From JADLHS01 sp049840435 (GTDB taxonomy: Bacteria > Verrucomicrobiota > Verrucomicrobiia > Limisphaerales > JADLHS01), in assembly GCA_049840435.1 (NCBI GenBank), contig JASGKY010000032.1, positions 149,611-213,610 on the forward strand: DNA of 64,000 nt, in the 5' to 3' direction. The notes beneath the pieces are model-generated. The model saw only the letters and a list, made by a program, of their open reading frames with translations. It had not been told where the DNA came from and did no database searches. Shown here piece by piece: positions 1 through 7,807 of the stretch. The position numbers were made by a program, and so were the translations under genes. How positions within the stretch are numbered: the stretch's first letter is position 1; each line of letters starts with the position of its first letter.

Positions 1-432
1 GTCGGCGCCATGGGCATTGAGCAGATCATGAAACATCTGCCGCATCGCTATCCGTTCCTGCTCGTAGACCGCGTATTGAGCATCGAAGGCAACAAATGCG
101 TGGCGCTAAAAAATGTTTCGATGAACGAAGGCTATTTCCAAGGGCACTTCCCCGCTCATCCGATCATGCCGGGCGTGTTGCAACTGGAAGCCATCGCCCA
201 AGTCGCCGGTATTTTCATGATCAAGGCGCAGGAAGCCGAGAACATGATGGCCTATTTCATGGCCGCCAATAACGTCAAATGGCGCAAGCCCGTTGTTCCG
301 GGAGACACGCTGATCATTGAAGTCGAAATGATGAAATCCCGCGGCAAGATCGGCAAAGCGAATGGCATCTGCAAGGTGAACGGCGAAATCGTCAGCGAAG
401 CCGAAGTGACCTTCATGGTTCAATCCGCTTGA
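1..432 (+). CDS. fabZ: 3-hydroxyacyl-ACP dehydratase FabZ, 5'-truncated by the window edge (probably the C-terminal half of an LpxC-FabZ fusion)
   Basis: Dehydrates (3R)-hydroxyacyl-ACP to trans-2-enoyl-ACP in type II fatty acid synthesis. The hot-dog fold signature is plain: LPHRYPFLLVDRV near the start, then GHFPAHPIMPGV carrying the catalytic His, and LEAIAQ carrying the catalytic Glu. The reading frame is open from base 1 and an ATG sits at position 10. Fusions of LpxC (UDP-3-O-acyl-GlcNAc deacetylase) to FabZ are known in Bacteroidota and Verrucomicrobiota, and lpxA follows directly, so this could be the tail of such a fusion. The window cannot decide this. The stop overlaps the region just before lpxA, so the two are probably translationally coupled. 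Confidence 0.93.
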   Translation, partial: VGAMGIEQIMKHLPHRYPFLLVDRVLSIEGNKCVALKNVSMNEGYFQGHFPAHPIMPGVLQLEAIAQVAGIFMIKAQEAENMMAYFMAANNVKWRKPVVPGDTLIIEVEMMKSRGKIGKANGICKVNGEIVSEAEVTFMVQSA

Positions 433-440
433 ACGCCGCC

Positions 441-1208
441 ATGATTCATTCCACTGCCATCATCCACCCCAACGCAAAAATCGGGACCAATTGCCAGATC
501 GGCCCCTATTGCGTCATCGGTGAATTCGTCGAACTCGGCGCCGATTGCAAACTGCATTCCCACGTGGTCATTGACGGCCACACCAAGCTGGGATGCGCGA
601 ACGAGATCTTTCCCTTCGCCAGCATCGGCCTCAAGACCCAGGATTTGAAGTGGCAAGGCGGCCTCACTCGCACCGAGATCGGCGACCATAACTGCTTCCG
701 CGAAGGCGTGACGATCCACAGCGCCACAAACGATGGCGATGCCACCCGCGTCGGTTCGCACAACAACCTGCTCGCATACACCCATGTGGCGCATGATTGC
801 CAGCTTGGCAGCCATATCATCATGTCCAACAGCGCCGCGCTGGCGGGTCATTGCATCGTGGAAGATCACGTCATCATCGGTGGCTACGCGGCGGTGCATC
901 AATTCTGTCGCTTGGGCAAAATGGCCATGATCGGCGGTTGCTCGAAGGTGGTGCAGGACATCCCACCCTTCATGATCGGCGATGGCAACCCGGCCGAAAC
1001 CCGCACGATCAATAAGGTTGGGATGGAGCGGAATGATTTTTCAGAAGAAGCCCAAACCGCCTTGCGCCAAGCCTACAAGCTGCTATTCCGCGAGGGGCTG
1101 ACCATGACCAACGCCATCGAGCGCATGGAGAAAGAACTCCCGCAGCTCCCCGAGGTAAAGCATCTCATTGAATTCGTGCGAAAGAGCGAACGCGGTCTCG
1201 CGCGCTAA
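441..1208 (+). CDS. lpxA: acyl-ACP--UDP-N-acetylglucosamine O-acyltransferase (LpxA)
   Basis: First committed acyl transfer of lipid A synthesis: moves a 3-hydroxyacyl chain from ACP to UDP-GlcNAc in the cytoplasm. At 255 residues it is close to the usual length of about 260. The N-terminal two thirds is a left-handed beta-helix of hexapeptide repeats (IHPNAKIGTNCQIGPYCVIG). The catalytic-His region is at AHDCQLGSH, and HQFCRLGKMAMIGG is typical of LpxA. A short helical C-terminal domain follows. The frame opens at a TTG at 429 that overlaps the fabZ stop, but the ATG at 441 begins the family's usual MIHSTAIIHP and is preferred. Operon with fabZ. Its stop abuts the convergent aroC stop with no space for a terminator. 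Confidence 0.95.
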   Translation: MIHSTAIIHPNAKIGTNCQIGPYCVIGEFVELGADCKLHSHVVIDGHTKLGCANEIFPFASIGLKTQDLKWQGGLTRTEIGDHNCFREGVTIHSATNDGDATRVGSHNNLLAYTHVAHDCQLGSHIIMSNSAALAGHCIVEDHVIIGGYAAVHQFCRLGKMAMIGGCSKVVQDIPPFMIGDGNPAETRTINKVGMERNDFSEEAQTALRQAYKLLFREGLTMTNAIERMEKELPQLPEVKHLIEFVRKSERGLAR

Positions 1209-2288
1209 TCAACCGCACTGCGCCTTGTGCCGCAGCGCGTGATCCACAAGCACTAGCGCCGTCATTGCCTCCACCATCGGCACCGCCCGCGGCAACACAC
1301 ACGGATCATGCCGCCCCCGGCCTTTAAGCGTCGTGTTCTTGAACTTCGTGGAAACCGTATCCTGCTCGTGCATTACCGTCGCCACGGGCTTGAACGCCAC
1401 GCGAAAATAAATCGTCTCGCCATTGCTGATGCCGCCTTGGATGCCGCCAGAGCGGTTCGTCGTTGTATGCACCTTGCCGCCTTTCATACGGAACAGGTCG
1501 TTATGCTCCAAGCCCGTCATCGACACGCCACCAAAGCCGCTACCGATCTCGAATCCTTTCGTCGCTGGCAGACTCAACATCGCCTTGGCCAGATCCGCTT
1601 CAAGCCGGTCAAACACCGGTTCGCCCCAACCCGGCGGCACACCGCGCGCCACGCCCGTGACGATGCCACCGACGCTGTTGCCTTCACTGCGCATCTTTTC
1701 AATCAACCGGATCATCTTGTGTGCTGTGACTTGATCCGGACAACGCACGATGTTCGCTTCGACGTCCGCCAGCTTGAGCCGCTCCACGTCAATCTCCACA
1801 GAAATTTTCTGCACTTGGGAAACACAGGCGAGCACCTCGACGCCGAACTTCTCGCGTAAAATCTTCTTGGCAATCGCCCCCGCTGCCACACGCCCGATCG
1901 TCTCCCGCGCACTGGTTCGGCCACCACCGGGCCACGCGCGAATCCCATACTTCGCCTGATAAGTGTAATCCGCATGTGAGGGCCGAAACTTCTCCGCCAT
2001 CTCGTTGTAAGCTTCGGAACGCTGATCCGTGTTCTTGACCCACATGGAAATCGGCGTGCCCAGCGTCTTGCCTTCGAACGTGCCGGAAAGGATCTGCACT
2101 GTGTCCGTCTCCTTGCGCGGCGTCACGATGGACGATTGCCCCGGACGCCGCCGATCAAGATCAGGCTGGATGTCTTCTTCCGTAAGTTTGAGCCGCGGCG
2201 GACAACCATCCACCACCACGCCGACGCCGCCGCCATGCGATTCGCCCCAGGTCGTGATACGGAACAGTTCGCCAAACGAATTTGCCAT
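1209..2288 (-). CDS. aroC: chorismate synthase
   Basis: Converts 5-enolpyruvylshikimate-3-phosphate to chorismate, the last step of the shikimate pathway, using reduced FMN. The 359-residue length is normal. Family signatures visible: the N-terminal FGELFRITTWGESHG, RRRPGQSSIVTPRKETD, RPSHADYTYQAKYGIR and GGGRTSARET, which line the FMN and substrate site. The ATG at 2288 begins the canonical MANSFGELF, so the start is secure. The gene is convergent with lpxA, the two stop codons being adjacent, and divergent from the deacetylase-like gene downstream on the plus strand. Confidence 0.97.
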   Translation of the reverse strand: MANSFGELFRITTWGESHGGGVGVVVDGCPPRLKLTEEDIQPDLDRRRPGQSSIVTPRKETDTVQILSGTFEGKTLGTPISMWVKNTDQRSEAYNEMAEKFRPSHADYTYQAKYGIRAWPGGGRTSARETIGRVAAGAIAKKILREKFGVEVLACVSQVQKISVEIDVERLKLADVEANIVRCPDQVTAHKMIRLIEKMRSEGNSVGGIVTGVARGVPPGWGEPVFDRLEADLAKAMLSLPATKGFEIGSGFGGVSMTGLEHNDLFRMKGGKVHTTTNRSGGIQGGISNGETIYFRVAFKPVATVMHEQDTVSTKFKNTTLKGRGRHDPCVLPRAVPMVEAMTALVLVDHALRHKAQCG

Positions 2289-2339
2289 GCGTGAATTGTG
2301 TCGGAAATCGCCACTCCGGTCAAACGCGCTCCTGCCGAC

Positions 2340-2450
2340 GCTGAGTCGAATTTGGAACTCAAGAAATCAGGAAAAACGGATGCCCCAACCTTCCTAAGTT
2401 CCAAATTCATTTTCCCCACACCTTCGTGTTTCCTGAATTCTAATTTCTGC
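2340..2450. repeat. Imperfect inverted repeat in the aroC/deacetylase intergenic region
   Basis: GAATTTGGAACT at 2348-2359 is repeated as its exact reverse complement AGTTCCAAATTC at 2397-2408. TCAGGAAA (about 2367-2374) is mirrored by TTTCCTGA (about 2430-2437). The region can fold into a cruciform or hairpin between the two divergent genes. The composition (A/T-rich, words of about seven bases) resembles the other short repeats in this window. A role as a dispersed non-coding repeat is inferred. Confidence 0.55.
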
Positions 2451-2486
2451 GTAGCGACCCTGCGCCGTTCTTGCTTCAATCCTTGC

Positions 2487-3350
2487 GTGCAAATCATCAC
2501 CGACGAACGCTGCACCGGCTATCACAGTCCGGGGCATCCGGAACGTCCTGCCCGCATCACCAGCACGCTCGAAAAACTTCGCGCCCAGACCGAACTTCCC
2601 ATCGAATGGCTCGGGCCTCAGCCCGTTACGGATGAAGCTATCCTCCGCGCACACTCGGCGGAATACATCGCCCGCCTCCGTGTCCCGTATGATTTCGACG
2701 CTGATACCGCTTGGTTTTCCGAGATCGAATCACTCGCCCGACTGTCTGCTGGCGCAGGTTTGCTTGCGCTCGAACAAGCGCGCGCAGGCAAAACCGTTTT
2801 CAGCCTGATGCGCCCGCCCGGCCATCACGCCACCAAGGAAACTCCGATGGGGTTTTGCTACCTGAGCAACATCGCCATCGCGGCATTGCACGCGTTGCAG
2901 ACCGGCACGAAGCGCGTCGCCGTGTTCGACTTCGACGTGCACCACGGCAACGGCACGGAAGACGTTCTGCGCGATGTCCCCAGCGCAACGTTCTATTCCA
3001 TCCATGAACATCCCTGCTATCCCGGCACGGGCGCAACCAACGTCGGCAACAATTGCTTCAACTATCCTGTCGCCCCATTCAGTTCGCGCGAAACCTATCG
3101 CGCTGCGCTAACCAACGCCTTGACCGACCTGGAGCAATTTCAGCCAGAACTCATTGCCGTGTCCGCTGGTTTCGATGCTTACGCCGAAGACCCGCTGGCG
3201 AACAGCCCATTACTCGCCGAGGATTTTCAATGGCTTGGAAGGGAACTACGCAGCGTTGGCGCACCGATGTTCAGCCTGCTCGAAGGCGGTTACAGCGATG
3301 ACTTGCCGGAACTGGTGTTCGCGTATCTCAAAGGCATCAATGGCAAATAA
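2487..3350 (+). CDS. histone deacetylase family (class II-like) amidohydrolase
   Basis: Zinc hydrolase of the arginase/deacetylase fold, acting on acetylated amines or lysines; the natural substrate is unknown. Active-site elements are all present: the tandem His of PPGHHATKE, the Zn-binding Asp and His in FDFDVHHGNGTED, the second Zn Asp in SAGFDAYAEDP, and the catalytic Tyr loop LEGGY. The frame is open from 2298, but its first 63 codons run through the intergenic inverted repeat and look non-coding. A GTG at 2487 gives the family-typical start VQIITDERCTGYHSPGHPER and a 287-residue protein. The gene overlaps the next one by 11 bp, so they are probably co-transcribed. Confidence 0.9.
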   Translation: MQIITDERCTGYHSPGHPERPARITSTLEKLRAQTELPIEWLGPQPVTDEAILRAHSAEYIARLRVPYDFDADTAWFSEIESLARLSAGAGLLALEQARAGKTVFSLMRPPGHHATKETPMGFCYLSNIAIAALHALQTGTKRVAVFDFDVHHGNGTEDVLRDVPSATFYSIHEHPCYPGTGATNVGNNCFNYPVAPFSSRETYRAALTNALTDLEQFQPELIAVSAGFDAYAEDPLANSPLLAEDFQWLGRELRSVGAPMFSLLEGGYSDDLPELVFAYLKGINGK

Positions 3351-4269
3351 ACTTAGAATTCTGCCAAAATCCTGTACCGGCGCTCTGCGAGCGCCAAATG
3401 ATGTTGGCTTACGAAGAACAGCGACGGTCACAGACCGCCGCTACAGCACTGCCCCTTCTTGCAGAGGCCTCAAACAAACCACACGCCTCGCCTCAGCCCT
3501 GCTGCTGTTGATCACATTGGTTATCTCTGGTTGCTCCACACCGCGTTGCACCGCCACCGTCCCCTTTCAAATCGGCACCGCCACCATCCGCGCGCAGGTT
3601 TACCAGTTCCCCGCGCCCGGCCCGACTTACCTCAACGTCCACGACGACGAAAACACAGCCGTCAAAGCCGGAAAGAAAATCCTCACCGCATCCGGCGGAC
3701 GCTTGATTGAACTGCACCACAGCGGCAAACGGTTGGTCGTATTTAAACTCGACGGACAAACGTATCGCTTTGATCCCAACCGCATCTTTTCGCCAGTTGG
3801 CGTCCGCGCAACGTTGGAACGTACAAAGAACCATTCCGAATCTGCGCAACGCGAGATTGAACAATTCACCACGCACTTCCTCGAAACCTTCGCGCTCGAC
3901 CGCGAGCCCGTCATCATCGCGCTGCACAACACCGGCGGCGGTGGACTCAGCATCAACAGCTACTTCCCCACCGGCGACAAGCCCACCACGGCCAGCCTCA
4001 CGCACGTCGGCACGAATCGTTTCGCGGGCGACTTCTTCTACGTCACCGACCGCCGTTTCTTTGATTATCTCCAGGCGCGCGATTTCAACGTCACGCTCCA
4101 GGACGATGCCAACGTCCCCGATGACGGCTCGGCCTCGGTTTACTTCGCGCGCAAAGGTATTCCTTACATCAATGTCGAAGCGGATGTGAAACACTTGAAG
4201 GAACAGATTGAAATGGTCCGTGTTGCCCGGGAAATGATGGCGCACTTTGGATTGATCCGCTCTCCCTGA
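3340..4269 (+). CDS. putative M14-like metallopeptidase/deacylase lipoprotein
   Basis: A 309-residue protein with a lipoprotein signal placed unusually far in (hydrophobic ASALLLLITLVISGC, lipobox Cys65). After it come HDDE (residues 101-104), DPNR (about 146-149) and ALHNT. Together these match the HxxE...DxNR...H pattern of M14 carboxypeptidases and the related AstE/AspA deacylases; VEAD near the C-terminus could supply the catalytic Glu. I infer a zinc hydrolase at the envelope; the substrate is unknown. The only in-frame start near the signal is the ATG at 3340, inside the preceding gene. The roughly 45 residues between it and the signal peptide are encoded by a dispersed-repeat sequence. 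Confidence 0.6.
   Translation: MANKLRILPKSCTGALRAPNDVGLRRTATVTDRRYSTAPSCRGLKQTTRLASALLLLITLVISGCSTPRCTATVPFQIGTATIRAQVYQFPAPGPTYLNVHDDENTAVKAGKKILTASGGRLIELHHSGKRLVVFKLDGQTYRFDPNRIFSPVGVRATLERTKNHSESAQREIEQFTTHFLETFALDREPVIIALHNTGGGGLSINSYFPTGDKPTTASLTHVGTNRFAGDFFYVTDRRFFDYLQARDFNVTLQDDANVPDDGSASVYFARKGIPYINVEADVKHLKEQIEMVRVAREMMAHFGLIRSP
3365..3460. repeat. Dispersed-repeat-like sequence forming the start of a lipoprotein gene
   Basis: Contains GGCGCTCTGCGAGCGCC, a near-perfect palindrome, and further on GCGACGGTCACAGACCGCC, another hairpin-prone word. Two GC-rich inverted repeats in about 90 bp resemble REP/BIME-type elements. It lies between the ATG at 3340 and the lipoprotein signal segment, so it is translated if that ATG is used. 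Classification as a dispersed repeat is inferred, since only this copy is visible here. Confidence 0.4.
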
Positions 4270-4289
4270 ATTGCCGCCTCTTTGAATTG

Positions 4290-4450
4290 CCGCCAAAGCA
4301 GTGCGAAAGCAAAGCGCCAGAAGACTGGCGCACTCCAAGATGCTTCGCGAGGAACAAAACCTCTGCCGAACGCGCCAGCGTCTTGGACTGCGGTGGGCCT
4401 CCACCGCTTTTGGAGAAATGCAGACCTCGCCGGAACATTAACCAAACGCC
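4290..4450. repeat. Intergenic repeat-like sequence upstream of moaC
   Basis: The 231-bp gap before moaC has no convincing gene. It holds GCGCCAGAAGACTGGCGC, a hairpin with GCGCCAG/CTGGCGC arms, followed by GGACTGCGGTGGGCCTCC with further GC-rich words. It has the character of a dispersed intergenic repeat rather than a promoter region. Open frames here are shadows. Confidence 0.4.
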
Positions 4451-4500
4451 CGCAACGAAAGAACTTTGCCAATCCCGCCCCCGTCCGCTAGAAAGTCTCC

Positions 4501-4965
4501 GTGCGCCGACTCACACATCTCAACCGCCGGGGCGAAGCCAGCATGGTGGACGTTTCCGCCAAACCGCCCATGCACCGCGTCGCCGTCGCGCGAGGGGAAA
4601 TCCGCCTCGCCAAGGCCACGCTCGATTTGATCGAGCGCCACCGCATCGCCAAGGGCAACGTCCTCGCCACCGCGCGCCTCGCCGGCATCATGGCCGCCAA
4701 AAAGACCGGCGACCTCATCCCGCTCTGCCATCCCCTACCCATCTCGCATTGCGAAGTGGAGTTTGAAATCCCCAAGTCACGCAACCGCATCGTCATCACC
4801 GCCAGCGCGCGCATTACAGCGCAGACCGGCGTCGAGATGGAAGCTCTCACCGCCGTGAGCGTTGCCGCATTGACCATTTACGACATGTGCAAAGCCGTGG
4901 ACAAACGGATGCAGATCACCGGCATCAAACTCCTTTCCAAAACCAAGACCCCAATCAAAAGTTAG
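4501..4965 (+). CDS. moaC: cyclic pyranopterin monophosphate synthase (MoaC)
   Basis: Second enzyme of molybdenum cofactor synthesis: rearranges the MoaA product to cyclic pyranopterin monophosphate. Its 154 residues match the family. Visible signatures are the N-terminal LTHLNRRGEASMVDVS, KKTGDLIPLCHPLPISHCEVEF with the conserved Lys and His residues, VEMEALTAVSVAALTIYDMCKAVDK cut here to its diagnostic core TAVSVAALTIYDMCK, and the C-terminal basic tail. The start is a GTG at 4501. The mog gene follows 162 bp downstream, so the two probably serve the same pathway. moaA, moaD and moaE are not in the window. Confidence 0.95.
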   Translation: MRRLTHLNRRGEASMVDVSAKPPMHRVAVARGEIRLAKATLDLIERHRIAKGNVLATARLAGIMAAKKTGDLIPLCHPLPISHCEVEFEIPKSRNRIVITASARITAQTGVEMEALTAVSVAALTIYDMCKAVDKRMQITGIKLLSKTKTPIKS

Positions 4966-4977
4966 ATCTGAATGACC

Positions 4978-5080
4978 GCGAACCAAACCAAACACACGAA
5001 CGGAGTTGACGACACGAATTACACTAATTCGCACGAAGGGAAATTGGATTCGCGTCAATTCGTGAAATTCGTGTCAAAGC
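4978..5080. repeat. Dispersed-repeat-like sequence between moaC and mog
   Basis: Rich in near-repeats of the words ACGAATTACACTAATTCG, GTCAATTCGTG and AAATTCGTGTC, in both orientations (ACGAATT/AATTCGT arms). I recall comparable intergenic words from verrucomicrobial genomes but cannot confirm the family here. No gene is evident. Confidence 0.45.
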
Positions 5081-5127
5081 TGTTCCGTTTGAATGCTCGT
5101 CCCTTGCGCGGTTAACATATTTCCCCC

Positions 5128-5610
5128 ATGCAAATCTCCGTTGGCATCATCACCATTTCCGACCGCGCCTCGCGCGGACTTTACGACGACCTTGGCGGCC
5201 CCGCTTTGAAGAAAGCGGCGGAAGGTTACGGCTGGAAAATTCTCGCCGAGGCCCTTGTGCCCGACGAAAAGACCGACATCCAACGCGCCATCCGTGAACA
5301 GATCAGCAAAGGTTGCCAGCTCATCCTGACCACCGGCGGTACAGGTGTGGCGTTGCGCGACGTGACCCCGGAAGCCGTGCGCGAGATTGCCGTGCGCGAG
5401 TTGCCCGGCTTTGGCGAAGTGATGCGCGCCGAATCCATGAAGATCACCAAGAACGCCATCCTCTCCCGCGCCTTGGCCGTGGTGGTGGAATGCGCCCTCG
5501 TGATTTGCCTGCCCGGCAAACCCAGCGGCGCCGTGGAATGCCTCAGCTTCGTTGTCGGCGCGATTCCCCACTGCGTCGAAGTCCTGCAAGAAGTGCCGAC
5601 GAATTGCTAA
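5128..5610 (+). CDS. mog: molybdopterin adenylyltransferase (MogA/MoaB family)
   Basis: Adenylates molybdopterin ahead of molybdate insertion. The 160-residue single-domain MoCF-binding protein shows GIITISDRASRG at the N-terminus, the TTGGTGVALRDVTPEA loop that binds MPT/AMP, and LPGKPSGAVECL near the end. The ATG at 5128 gives the typical MQISVGIITISD start. It lies downstream of moaC in the same orientation, supporting a molybdenum-cofactor role. MogA and MoaB cannot be separated from sequence alone. Confidence 0.92.
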   Translation: MQISVGIITISDRASRGLYDDLGGPALKKAAEGYGWKILAEALVPDEKTDIQRAIREQISKGCQLILTTGGTGVALRDVTPEAVREIAVRELPGFGEVMRAESMKITKNAILSRALAVVVECALVICLPGKPSGAVECLSFVVGAIPHCVEVLQEVPTNC

Positions 5611-5725
5611 CGGCAGAGAGAGTGCTCTTGCGCCGTCCTTGTCGCCGCAATCCTTTTCGATTCGCTTTGAGATTGCCTAATCACATCCCCTTCTTACGAT
5701 TTCTCTCCATCCAGAGGGTAAATAT

Positions 5726-7477
5726 ATGCTGATTGATTCAATCAAGTTTAAGGGACACCGATGCTTCAAAAATGATTGGGCAGGCTTTGAAACGATCAAA
5801 CCCATCAACGTAATTATTGGAAGAAACAATACCGGAAAATCTCACCTTCTTGACCTGGTAGAGGCTCTCTGCTCTCAAGAAATCCAATCAATTGGAAAAG
5901 AGAAGCGATGGAAATTTCAATGCACGGGAAAACTCATGGAGGTCGATCTGGCTATTGAGTTTGATAAGACTACAAGATTTTACACAAACGGCCTGCAATA
6001 CAATCAGTGGAATTCGCAAGGCAGATATTTAGTTGGGAACAAAATCAAGTGGGAAACCAATCTAGACGGCGAGGTTCACGAGACACCTAGTGCAGAAGCA
6101 ACCCAGCATATAGGCAATGAACCTTTTCGAGGCTTGGATGAAGGCGCATACAAATCGTTAAGGCGAATCGTTCAAAAGGGTTATCACATGCTTCACAAGC
6201 GAGGCTATCGCCGACTTTCTGCCGAACGCGACATTCGACCCGAGCAAGCATCTAACGCTCTTGCATTGTCGCCTGATGGAACAGGCGCAACAAATATCAT
6301 ACGGCGCTACATCCACAGCTCGAGTTCTAAACTTTCTCGCGATTTAATTCAAAAAGACCTCCTTGCAGCCCTTAACGAAATATTTGGGCAAGATGGGAAA
6401 TTCACTGAAATAGAATCCCAGCATCACGACGAAGGTGAATCAGGCCATCCTGTGAATACATGGGAGATATTTTTAGCAGAAGAAAAAAAGGGGCTGGTTG
6501 CACTGAGTCGATCTGGCAGCGGGTTAAAGACTATAATCTTAGTCCTATTGAATCTTTTGATTGTACCTCAAATTACAAACACTGAGAAAAAGAAATGTGT
6601 CTTTGCATTTGAAGAATTAGAAAACAACCTTCATCCAGCATTGTTGCGACGACTCTTAAAATACATTGAAAGATACGCACTTAGGGAAAACGCATTGATT
6701 TTTCTCACAACACATTCAAGTGGAACACTGGATTTGTTCGGCACTTCAAAAGACGCTCAAATCCTCCATGTCTCTCATAATGGAGAATCCGCCAGCACAA
6801 CCACTGTCTCAGCTCATTTTGATCGTGCAGGAGTAATATCAGAACTTGGTGCAAAACCTTCAGACCTGCTTCAAGCCAATGGAATCATCTGGGTTGAAGG
6901 ACCATCGGATCGTATTTATATCAACCGATGGATCGAGTTGTTCAGTGATGGCAAATGGAAAGAAGGGCGGGATTATCAGTGCGCTTTTTATGGTGGTTCA
7001 CTTTTAGCTCGTGTCGAATTTCAACCTTCAGATGAGACAAATAAAGAATTGGCTAATTTGCTCCAGGTGAATCCAAACGTCGTGGTGGTTTGTGACAGCG
7101 ACCGCAAATCAGCGGAAGATGGGCTGAAAGGCCGCGTGCAAAGAATCTGCGAAGAAATACAAAAAGTTCCAAGGTCTTACACTTGGGTCACGGAAGCCAA
7201 GGAGATTGAAAACTACCTACCGGGCTCTGTTCTCACGAGAGTTTTTGCTTCCGATAGTTTACCTGATCCAAAGCAATATGAGGTTGTTCTGCCAAGAAGC
7301 AGCGATAGCGAAACAAAGTCATATCTCGAAAAACATCTAAAGCGAAAAACATATGAGAAAATGGAACTGGCAATTCAAACTACGCCACTCATGACCAAAG
7401 AACTCATGGCAGCACGTTTCGATCTTGAAAAGGAAGTTAATGCCATCATCGATAAAATCGCGGCTTGGAACAGTTGA
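5726..7477 (+). CDS. OLD-family ATP-dependent nuclease (AAA ATPase + TOPRIM)
   Basis: A 583-residue protein with an ABC/SMC-type ATPase: Walker A GRNNTGKS at residues 32-39, an extended Walker B FAFEELENNLHP near 295, and an H-loop LTTHSSGTLD. A C-terminal TOPRIM nuclease domain follows: WVEGPSDRIY near 393 for the metal-binding Glu, and VVVVCDSDR near 452 for the Asp pair. OLD (overcoming lysogenization defect) nucleases act in phage defence; class 2 members pair with a UvrD-like helicase (Gabija), but none is adjacent here, so this looks like a stand-alone class 1 form. A good Shine-Dalgarno (AGAGGG) precedes the ATG. Base composition is visibly more A/T-rich than its neighbours, suggesting transfer. 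The frame continues in phase into the 21-bp repeats after its TGA. Confidence 0.88.
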   Translation: MLIDSIKFKGHRCFKNDWAGFETIKPINVIIGRNNTGKSHLLDLVEALCSQEIQSIGKEKRWKFQCTGKLMEVDLAIEFDKTTRFYTNGLQYNQWNSQGRYLVGNKIKWETNLDGEVHETPSAEATQHIGNEPFRGLDEGAYKSLRRIVQKGYHMLHKRGYRRLSAERDIRPEQASNALALSPDGTGATNIIRRYIHSSSSKLSRDLIQKDLLAALNEIFGQDGKFTEIESQHHDEGESGHPVNTWEIFLAEEKKGLVALSRSGSGLKTIILVLLNLLIVPQITNTEKKKCVFAFEELENNLHPALLRRLLKYIERYALRENALIFLTTHSSGTLDLFGTSKDAQILHVSHNGESASTTTVSAHFDRAGVISELGAKPSDLLQANGIIWVEGPSDRIYINRWIELFSDGKWKEGRDYQCAFYGGSLLARVEFQPSDETNKELANLLQVNPNVVVVCDSDRKSAEDGLKGRVQRICEEIQKVPRSYTWVTEAKEIENYLPGSVLTRVFASDSLPDPKQYEVVLPRSSDSETKSYLEKHLKRKTYEKMELAIQTTPLMTKELMAARFDLEKEVNAIIDKIAAWNS

Positions 7478-7492
7478 CGCCCGATAGCTACT

Positions 7493-7807
7493 TCGCCTGC
7501 TCCGGAAGGGATTCCAAACATTCCAACCGTAACACCGGTTGCTCCAATCGCTATTCCCTTTGCCTTGATCGTTACTCCGTTTGCTCTGGTCAGTATTCCG
7601 ATCCGGTCAGTCGGTATTCCATTTGCTCCAACCGTGACACCGATCCGCCCAATCGTAACACCGTTTGCTCGCGTCGCTGCTCCGGTTGCTGCAATCGGAA
7701 CTCCGGTTGGGCCAATCGCTGTTCCGTTTGCTCTGATCGTTACTCCGTTTGCTCTGATCGTTACTCCGTTTGCTTCAATCGGTATTCCGTTTACTCAAAA
7801 CGGAGTT
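7493..7807. repeat. Array of 15 degenerate 21-bp tandem repeats, free of indels
   Basis: Units begin at 7493, 7514, 7535 and so on every 21 bp to 7787; all are exactly 21 bp although sequence differs strongly between units. Units at 7724 and 7745 are identical. Columns 2, 5, 15 and 16 are nearly fixed. Read on the plus strand in phase with the upstream nuclease gene, each unit encodes a heptapeptide P-[FVI]-[AR]-x-[IVT]-[VAG]-[TI]. Read on the minus strand it encodes [VI]-[TPA]-[IVT]-x-[AR]-[NTI]-G. In both readings many differences are at wobble positions. A TGA at 7475 separates it from the nuclease. Coding status is unresolved. Confidence 0.85.

Noticed and set aside
2298..2486. N-terminal extension of the deacetylase-like protein
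   Set aside because: It is encoded by an intergenic inverted repeat; the conserved protein starts at the GTG at 2487.
3493..4404. 303-codon minus-strand frame opposite the M14-like lipoprotein
   Set aside because: The plus strand has a lipobox and HxxE/DxNR motifs; the minus frame has none.
7493..7807. CRISPR array
   Set aside because: Units abut with no spacers and vary throughout; no cas gene is near.
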